Origin: a virus
IMG/VR virus record: IMGVR_UViG_3300033571_011685
Coordinates: 1 to 64,000 of that record
DNA: 64,000 bases
Reading direction: 5' to 3' (one strand)
Shown: positions 58,313 to 64,000 of the stretch, piece after piece
Numbering within the stretch: the first letter of the stretch is position 1
Layout of the letters: every line of letters begins with the position of its first letter
The notes under the pieces: model-generated
Seen by the model: the letters and a program-made list of their open reading frames with translations, nothing else
Databases searched by the model: none
What the model was told of the DNA's origin: nothing
Program-made: the position numbers and the translations under genes

Positions 58313-61300
58313 TTAAACTTTATCAACTTGTTCAGTTTCTGTGCCCTTAGTAGCAAACATAAGCCTAGTACCAATATCTGCACCAGACGCCGATGATCCA
58401 TCTAAGTTGTCTGTAGACGTTGAATCTGCAGTAGCAACACTAGTGACTGGTACAACAGATGGCGTCGTAGTAGGCTGAACAACCGCCTCTGACTCATTCG
58501 TGCTATTCACATAGTCTGTAGTAAACGAGGGTTGAGAAATGGTTGTTACTGCGCTAGAAGTTTGATCTTCTGATACAACCACTAACATTCTATCGCCTCT
58601 ATTAGTGGATCTCTGATCTCTCAGAGTTTCACTCAACTGAGTCTGACTAGTCGTTTTTAATTCGTTTAGATATACGGTAGCCACAATCTTTCCGTACTTG
58701 TCTGCGACTAAGTCTTCAGTTATATCTTTCCCTACCTGACGAACGAACTGTGATATCTTATAGCCGTCGAGGATAAACTCATGTTTGGTATTTGGTTTCA
58801 GACCGCACAGCTCAATGCGAATAGCTTGGTCTGCTTCTACCCACGGCTTCGTAGGAATCCTGCTAATTCTTCTTGTATCTCTGAAAGGTCTCAAGATACG
58901 AATTGGCGATTTTCTGTTCACTGCGCCGCGATGAATGATCTTATCGATAACGATCGTTCTTTCTAACTTCTTGGAGAAGTAATCTTCAGGATAAAGAACG
59001 ACAATCTTTCCTTCGTCTACGAAAGTTAATGCTTCTGGAACAAACCTCTCGGCGCGACCTGCTGGTAAAGGTCTATCTTCTACGCGATAGACCACTATCT
59101 TGTAGAACCTACCGCCAGATGGGTTATGATTCCATGTGATCACTGATGAGCCTCTGACAACGTTGACGCCAGAAACTGTGGTAGAAGAGAATGTTTGATA
59201 CTTGACCAATCGAAGAGATCTTTGTCTCTTTTCTTGATTGGTCAATGCGACTGCAGACTCTGAAGTTATCAACGGAGTCAGCACGTCTACACCAGGAACA
59301 AATGTTCTTGAGGTACCTTGATAAACTTCTACACGATAAGATGCATATGGCACGTCGACATATACTTTTGCTTGACCGGCAGAAGAGCTAAACTCTATAG
59401 GACCCTGTGTTCTAAACTTCGAAAGGTCTGTAGCCACTGTGCCGTAGTCTGTCGTAGCGTATCCGACAAAGATCTGCGTTCTTTGTAAGATCAGCGTAGT
59501 ATCTGTCGGAATAGCATTTGCTTCCGTGCAGGGTTCTGGCTCGATCACAGGCTCTTCAGTGCCGCCATCCTCAGGATCTTTTGGCTGGACAGGAATTATG
59601 AGCTGTTCGACTTTAGGCACAAGCTTGTTGTCGTAGATGCTGCAGCTGTACTCTGGATTATCCAGATCTGATAGCTTGTCATCATTAAAATTATCTACGT
59701 AGAAGCCAAACTTGTAGCGATTCAACGCCGCGCTCGATGAGCTGGCGATGTAACGCGAGTTGACAGCAGTCTCAGCTAGAGTGAACGATACGTAGTATTC
59801 GAGGTCACGAATACGGCGTTCGAGTTGACCGATGTCGGTCATCTTGTAGGCTCTCGGCTGAAGTGCCTGTCTTTGATCTACTGTAACATTCTGTGTTACC
59901 TGATACTTCTTCAACCTCTGAGCTAGCAACTTCTCGTTGCCCATGTTCGTATCGATGTACTTGATGGTGTCTTCAGACAGAGCATAAGGATACGAAGGAT
60001 AAGGAGGAATGTTTAGCAAGTTCAGCGTCATGCTATGGGCCGGCTGTGGAGGTACGCTCGGTCCGTTAGGAGAAGTGTCTCCGCTAAGCACTCTAATCTT
60101 GTTATCTGAGTCGACTACCACGCGATCTATGCGAGGCAGGTAATATTCTATCGTCGCGCTGATAGCAGAACCGGGGACTGGGAAGTTCTTATTTGAAGTA
60201 TTATACTTCGAAGTTCCTGTAGGCTCTGTCGGATTGATAGGCGCATATCTGAAGTTTCCGTTTGCAGACGCAGTGTTGTTTGCAAACGGTCTAAAGTCTA
60301 GGCTGTCGCGAAGATCATAGTATTCTCCCTTACGATTGCCATAGAGTTCAGGAATTTCGGCAGTATTGATGTATGTATTTGTGGCGTTCGCAAACGATAC
60401 TGCGTCATTGACTTGATATGACTTAATAGTCTTAAGTCCTTCGCCAGTTCTGGTGAATACGTCGATCTTAATCAGAAGAACATCATTGTTGGAATAAGTA
60501 TTCGAAGTAATGTTTGCATTTCTGTATAGATACGAAGTATTGTATGAGTCTTCAGTCTGATTGCTGTCGACGTAGAATTGATCTGTGACGTCGTAGACAC
60601 CATATGTATCAGGACCAAAATACAGAGGAGCTCCGACGAATTGGTGTTCTTGACTACTCGATATCGCTGCTACAGAGATGACTCCCCCGGACGAGTTAGC
60701 AATCTTAAACGTCGTGCTAGTAGTATTGGCTATATAGTATGTGTTGCCGCCTGTAAGGCCGGTAATAGGAGTGCCAGCGACAGTGTTAGAGACTGTGACA
60801 GTTGCGGTGGCATTCGTCAGGCCGATTGCCGTGTTGGTCGTAAAGTGTGTGGAATTGACCGTGGCGACTTTGGCAGAAATGTTTGTGTTGACCACTTGAG
60901 TGTTGGAAGAACCGACTACGAGGTCATTGACATTGATGCCAGTATTGCTGCCTATAACGAAGACTGTAGGTGCAGCGCTGTTTGCTGTTACAGATATGCT
61001 CGTATTGGTAACAACGCTTGGAACAGTATAGACTACTGAATCGCCGTTGGCGAATGGAAGAGACTCTACTGTAAATACGTTTGCCGACACGTCGCTGTTT
61101 GAATTGAAGGTAATAGTCGTGTTCGCAGCGCCGTTGGCTGCATAGACTCCTCTGAGTCTGAAGACGTCAGAGAAACCTAATGCCCACGGTCCACGACCAT
61201 AGTCATATTCACCACCAAATCCCAGGCTGGCGATGGCGCTCTGAGCAGCCTCGTTGTTTGCTAGTTTAAGTCTTACATAGATGCTACGTAGAGAGTTCTT

Positions 61301-64000
61301 TGTTACGGGAGCATCTGCGTTTGTGATCACATAGTTGTACGAAGCCACAGCGTTTCCAGAGGCGGCGAGCGAAGTACCGAGGCCTAGGACAAGATTCGTA
61401 TTTGAAGTGGCATTTGCAATTCTATCTGTTCTCAATAGATCTACTGGAACGTTCTTGGGGAAGTGCAAGTATACGTTGCCGCTGGTCACTACAGACGAAG
61501 GAGTCGTGGCAAGTTGAATAGCTGTGGCATTGATGACGTTAGTGATTCTGCCGTATACTGTATTTGCACCACCGACGATCTTGATATTGTCTCCAGCATA
61601 GAACGTGGTATGAAATACTGTATCGGAACCAGTAACCACATTCGAAGTGGTGGTGGTCGTAGTATTTCCTGTGGAGATCACGTTCGAAGTCAAGTTGGCT
61701 ACAGGGATCAGATCGATCAGACGAGCGTTGATAGAAGAATACGTGTTGTTACCAGTCAGCGTGATGGTGGTGTTGCCGTTGACGTCTAGCGTAACTTCTG
61801 AAGTTTGTCTAGAAGTATAAGAAGTGGCATTGACTGACTTAAGAGCGGGCTTATCGATAGAGAATATCAGAGTTGAATTCTCACTGTCATATAGAGAAGC
61901 AGTAGTGATGTAAGTATTAACGAACGAAACTGTGGCCGTGCCGTTACCTGTCGCGACAGCTGTGTTTACTGTAAATGCTGTGGCGTTGATGATCGACGTG
62001 ACTTCGCATACGATGTCAGTGTTGACCTTGGCAAGATCGCCGCTTCGTGTCAGCTTGTCGCCGATTCTAATTCTACGCTTCCGACCCCATCTAGGACGTT
62101 GTATGCCAGAACGATACTTAAAGTTTTGGTCGACGTCAAAGTCGTTGTCTCTATCTTCGTACTGTTCCTTAAACAGCGGCATGAAAAATGGTGTGCCGAT
62201 GCCGCGAGAAGGCTCAGTCGTGTCAGTGACCGGATCAGTAGTATTACCTGACACTAGGACGATGGTAGTGTTTGCGCCTGTATTGGCTAAGATCTGAATG
62301 GGAGTTTCTACGACGATAGTATCTACCACTACGTCAGCGATGCCGTCGTAGTCGTTGTCTTGATAGATAGAGCGAATATCGGCAAAGTTTTCGCCGGCAT
62401 TCATCACAATGTCAAAGAGGTAAACGCGATAGACTGCTTCAGGTGTACCAGCAACACCGCGCTCATGCAAGACAGAACGCACTCTGGCTGTACCGACCTC
62501 AGAACCAGCCGCCGTGATGTTTCCTCCGCCGTTTGTGAGGAACTGCGCAAACTCGCTTCTCAACGAGATCACGTCACCCGTGGTGAAGTTAAACTTGCCG
62601 CCTAGTTCCTTGACACGAATGAAGTTTCCGTAATTGATCTGCTTAGAAACGGTCGTAGTGGCAGTGTTGATTGCCTTATCAGTCTTGACGCTGTAGTTGT
62701 AGTATGTCTGTACTCGCTTGCCTTCGATATATGCGAGACCGGGATCCACGACAACGCTGAAAGAGTTTGCTTCTTCAGCGAACGTTGTGCGTGACTTTGT
62801 GGTCGTCAAGAACTGGTCGAGGACGTAGTTTCCAGACTCTTCATAGGTTCTACGAGCAAACTCTTCGGCGATGCCGTTGTATTGAGTCTGTGTGAAGCGC
62901 TTTGCTGGATAGCCTTCTGAAAACTCGATAATCGGAAGGAAGCGAGTATTGGCTTCGGCCTCTTCCTTTGTCAGAGTCACCAGTGTCGGAGACAACTTGA
63001 GACGATTGGCGCCAGGAGCAGTAGCGTTTGGAGTTCCGAGAGAGTTGTCGAGCAGCGACGTGTCTTGATTGCTGTTGATGATCTCTTCTTTGGTGTCGAA
63101 ACCTACGACTACTTGGTCTGGAAGAGCGCTGTAGCGATCAACGATAACTGTCTGTGGAAGAACCTTTGTGAAGTAGCCCTTCTGATAGACGATGCCTTCG
63201 CCTACTGACACCGCATAGCCAGAGCCGACTGGGTTATCAAGAGCTCCTAGAACTGTCAACCGAGCCTTATAAGTCTGCGGCTCTAGTTGCAACGTATCGA
63301 TCTCTGCAACGCCGCCAGTAGAAGTTTGAACTGTAACGTGCGGAGCGATGTTGTAGTCTAGACCTTTCTCAGAGATGTTGATCGAGGTAATAGTACCTCC
63401 ACCAGCACCAGCAGTCGTAGCCAGAGTGGCTTCTGCATTAGAACCAAAGACTGTTACGATAGTGCCGTTGACTTGGTTATTTGCAGCTGAGACGAAGGTG
63501 TCGTTAGAAGCCACGGTCCACTTGATAGCCGTAAGTTCGGTGTTGGCAAGGTCAGCCGACACCGGCTTGACTTTAAGAATAACTACTTCTGAGTTGGTCG
63601 TAGTGTCGATGTCTGTAATGATCAGATTCGCCGAAGCAGTATAGATCTGATCGTCCACAGAGAATACGTTGGCGAAAGTGTTTCCGCCTGTTGTGTTCTG
63701 TACGGCGATAGCAGGAACAAACACGACAGTGTCATTGTTCGAGAAGCCCGCGCTGCCGTTGAGGATACGAATACTTTCGATGGGAGTATTGACGTCGTAT
63801 ACTGTCAGGACCTGATTAGCAGAGAAGGCAGAAGTGTTTCCACTAGTTCCTGAATTCTGATAACGAACGTACAGAGTCTTCTTGTCTTCGCGCGACTCGA
63901 ATCCTGGAGCCGTCTGAATGATGACAGCCTGCAGGTTGCTAGACTCATGACGAATGCGATAGCCTTGCAGGTCAGAAACGTTGATAGACGAGATGCCGTC
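58313..64000 (-). CDS. Giant virion structural protein, DUF4815-like, 5' end outside window
   Basis: At least 1895 aa. The frame is open to the right edge, so the GTG at 63724 is only an internal codon. A DUF4815-like segment is visible (YQKGYFTKVLPQTVIVDRYS, GFDTKEEIIN, EFSEGYPAKRFTQ, YEESGNYVLDQF). Thr/Asn-rich beta modules follow, several with I-N-x-T-A motifs. The C-terminal third has PRIDRVVVD, RRIRDLEYYVSFTLAE and Ser/Thr-rich ends. Probably a large tail or baseplate protein. T4 has nothing of this size; cyanophage-type relatives do. Confidence 0.75.
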   Translation of the reverse strand, partial: DGISSINVSDLQGYRIRHESSNLQAVIIQTAPGFESREDKKTLYVRYQNSGTSGNTSAFSANQVLTVYDVNTPIESIRILNGSAGFSNNDTVVFVPAIAVQNTTGGNTFANVFSVDDQIYTASANLIITDIDTTTNSEVVILKVKPVSADLANTELTAIKWTVASNDTFVSAANNQVNGTIVTVFGSNAEATLATTAGAGGGTITSINISEKGLDYNIAPHVTVQTSTGGVAEIDTLQLEPQTYKARLTVLGALDNPVGSGYAVSVGEGIVYQKGYFTKVLPQTVIVDRYSALPDQVVVGFDTKEEIINSNQDTSLLDNSLGTPNATAPGANRLKLSPTLVTLTKEEAEANTRFLPIIEFSEGYPAKRFTQTQYNGIAEEFARRTYEESGNYVLDQFLTTTKSRTTFAEEANSFSVVVDPGLAYIEGKRVQTYYNYSVKTDKAINTATTTVSKQINYGNFIRVKELGGKFNFTTGDVISLRSEFAQFLTNGGGNITAAGSEVGTARVRSVLHERGVAGTPEAVYRVYLFDIVMNAGENFADIRSIYQDNDYDGIADVVVDTIVVETPIQILANTGANTTIVLVSGNTTDPVTDTTEPSRGIGTPFFMPLFKEQYEDRDNDFDVDQNFKYRSGIQRPRWGRKRRIRIGDKLTRSGDLAKVNTDIVCEVTSIINATAFTVNTAVATGNGTATVSFVNTYITTASLYDSENSTLIFSIDKPALKSVNATSYTSRQTSEVTLDVNGNTTITLTGNNTYSSINARLIDLIPVANLTSNVISTGNTTTTTTSNVVTGSDTVFHTTFYAGDNIKIVGGANTVYGRITNVINATAIQLATTPSSVVTSGNVYLHFPKNVPVDLLRTDRIANATSNTNLVLGLGTSLAASGNAVASYNYVITNADAPVTKNSLRSIYVRLKLANNEAAQSAIASLGFGGEYDYGRGPWALGFSDVFRLRGVYAANGAANTTITFNSNSDVSANVFTVESLPFANGDSVVYTVPSVVTNTSISVTANSAAPTVFVIGSNTGINVNDLVVGSSNTQVVNTNISAKVATVNSTHFTTNTAIGLTNATATVTVSNTVAGTPITGLTGGNTYYIANTTSTTFKIANSSGGVISVAAISSSQEHQFVGAPLYFGPDTYGVYDVTDQFYVDSNQTEDSYNTSYLYRNANITSNTYSNNDVLLIKIDVFTRTGEGLKTIKSYQVNDAVSFANATNTYINTAEIPELYGNRKGEYYDLRDSLDFRPFANNTASANGNFRYAPINPTEPTGTSKYNTSNKNFPVPGSAISATIEYYLPRIDRVVVDSDNKIRVLSGDTSPNGPSVPPQPAHSMTLNLLNIPPYPSYPYALSEDTIKYIDTNMGNEKLLAQRLKKYQVTQNVTVDQRQALQPRAYKMTDIGQLERRIRDLEYYVSFTLAETAVNSRYIASSSSAALNRYKFGFYVDNFNDDKLSDLDNPEYSCSIYDNKLVPKVEQLIIPVQPKDPEDGGTEEPVIEPEPCTEANAIPTDTTLILQRTQIFVGYATTDYGTVATDLSKFRTQGPIEFSSSAGQAKVYVDVPYASYRVEVYQGTSRTFVPGVDVLTPLITSESAVALTNQEKRQRSLRLVKYQTFSSTTVSGVNVVRGSSVITWNHNPSGGRFYKIVVYRVEDRPLPAGRAERFVPEALTFVDEGKIVVLYPEDYFSKKLERTIVIDKIIHRGAVNRKSPIRILRPFRDTRRISRIPTKPWVEADQAIRIELCGLKPNTKHEFILDGYKISQFVRQVGKDITEDLVADKYGKIVATVYLNELKTTSQTQLSETLRDQRSTNRGDRMLVVVSEDQTSSAVTTISQPSFTTDYVNSTNESEAVVQPTTTPSVVPVTSVATADSTSTDNLDGSSASGADIGTRLMFATKGTETEQVDKV

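Noticed and set aside
60578-61039. Plus-strand ORF of 153 codons with many Cys and Arg
   Set aside because: Antisense to Thr/Asn/Val-rich modules of the giant gene; composition is that of a shadow frame.
63724-63726. GTG at 63724 as start of the giant structural gene
   Set aside because: The 92 codons upstream to the window edge are in frame without a stop and read like the same beta-rich protein, so the true start lies outside.
1-64000. tRNA genes, insertion sequences, integrase or att sites
   Set aside because: None was recognised by eye. Intergenic gaps are under about 130 bases and are explained by promoters, terminators or small genes. A tRNAscan run would settle the tRNA question.

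Overview
This window is part of the genome of a large T4-superfamily myovirus. The evidence is T4 gene content in T4-like order. Read along the minus strand from right to left it runs: large virion and tail-fibre proteins, neck 13-14-15, terminase 16-17, sheath 18, tube 19, portal 20, an acidic 67-like protein, protease 21, scaffold 22, capsid 23, then uvsY-uvsW, sigma factor 55, recombination nuclease 47-46, and the replication operon 45-44-62-regA. Two KDO (LPS sugar) genes point to a Gram-negative host. The gene order resembles T4-like phages of cyanobacteria and alphaproteobacteria, but the host cannot be fixed from sequence alone.

Layout. 1-3.1 kb: small unknown early genes in short promoter-led units, including a GC-rich cassette of overlapping genes (0.93-2.0 kb). 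3.1-6.4 kb: clamp, clamp loader and RegA operon, bounded by a promoter and a terminator and interrupted by a sugar-nucleotide epimerase-like gene and a zinc-ribbon gene. 6.4-15.8 kb: a nucleotide and DNA-modification island with a thymidylate synthase-fold enzyme, an Nmad1-like protein, a MazG-like pyrophosphatase, two adjacent proteins resembling the aGPT-Pplase/base-transferase superfamily, a PLP-like enzyme, a UDG-like protein, a glycosyltransferase, an SGNH-like protein and a methyltransferase; peptide deformylase closes the region. 16.2-22.3 kb: recombination genes and the late sigma factor. 22.3-37.5 kb: head, packaging and tail genes preceded by TATAAATA late promoters. 37.5-40.5 kb: the only plus-strand block, with cupin, KdsA, KdsB, a 2OG-Fe(II) oxygenase and a GT2 glycosyltransferase. 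40.5-46.2 kb: minus-strand glycosyltransferases, methyltransferases, a radical SAM/SPASM protein and a second 2OG-oxygenase-like protein. 46.2-64 kb: tail-fibre and large structural genes.

The most unusual feature is a pair of proteins (46.2-48.2 and 52.6-54.8 kb) built from an aromatic tetrad repeat, with Tyr or Phe at exactly every fourth residue for up to 24 repeats in a row. One is a stand-alone protein at the head of the run of modification enzymes. In the other the repeat sits inside a BNR/Asp-box beta-propeller. I infer, without proof, a tail adhesin system whose Tyr-rich repeats could be substrates of the neighbouring enzymes.

Regulation visible in the sequence: seven minus-strand sites fit TGTACW-N16/17-TAnnnT, each about 15-25 nt upstream of a ribosome-binding site and start. 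One related site lies on plus. Late TATAAATA boxes mostly overlap the stop codon of the preceding gene. Four intrinsic terminators are clear, one of them embedded antisense inside the plus-strand GT2 gene. No tRNA, CRISPR array or insertion sequence was recognised. No gene-free stretch longer than about 130 bases exists apart from the regulatory gaps listed.
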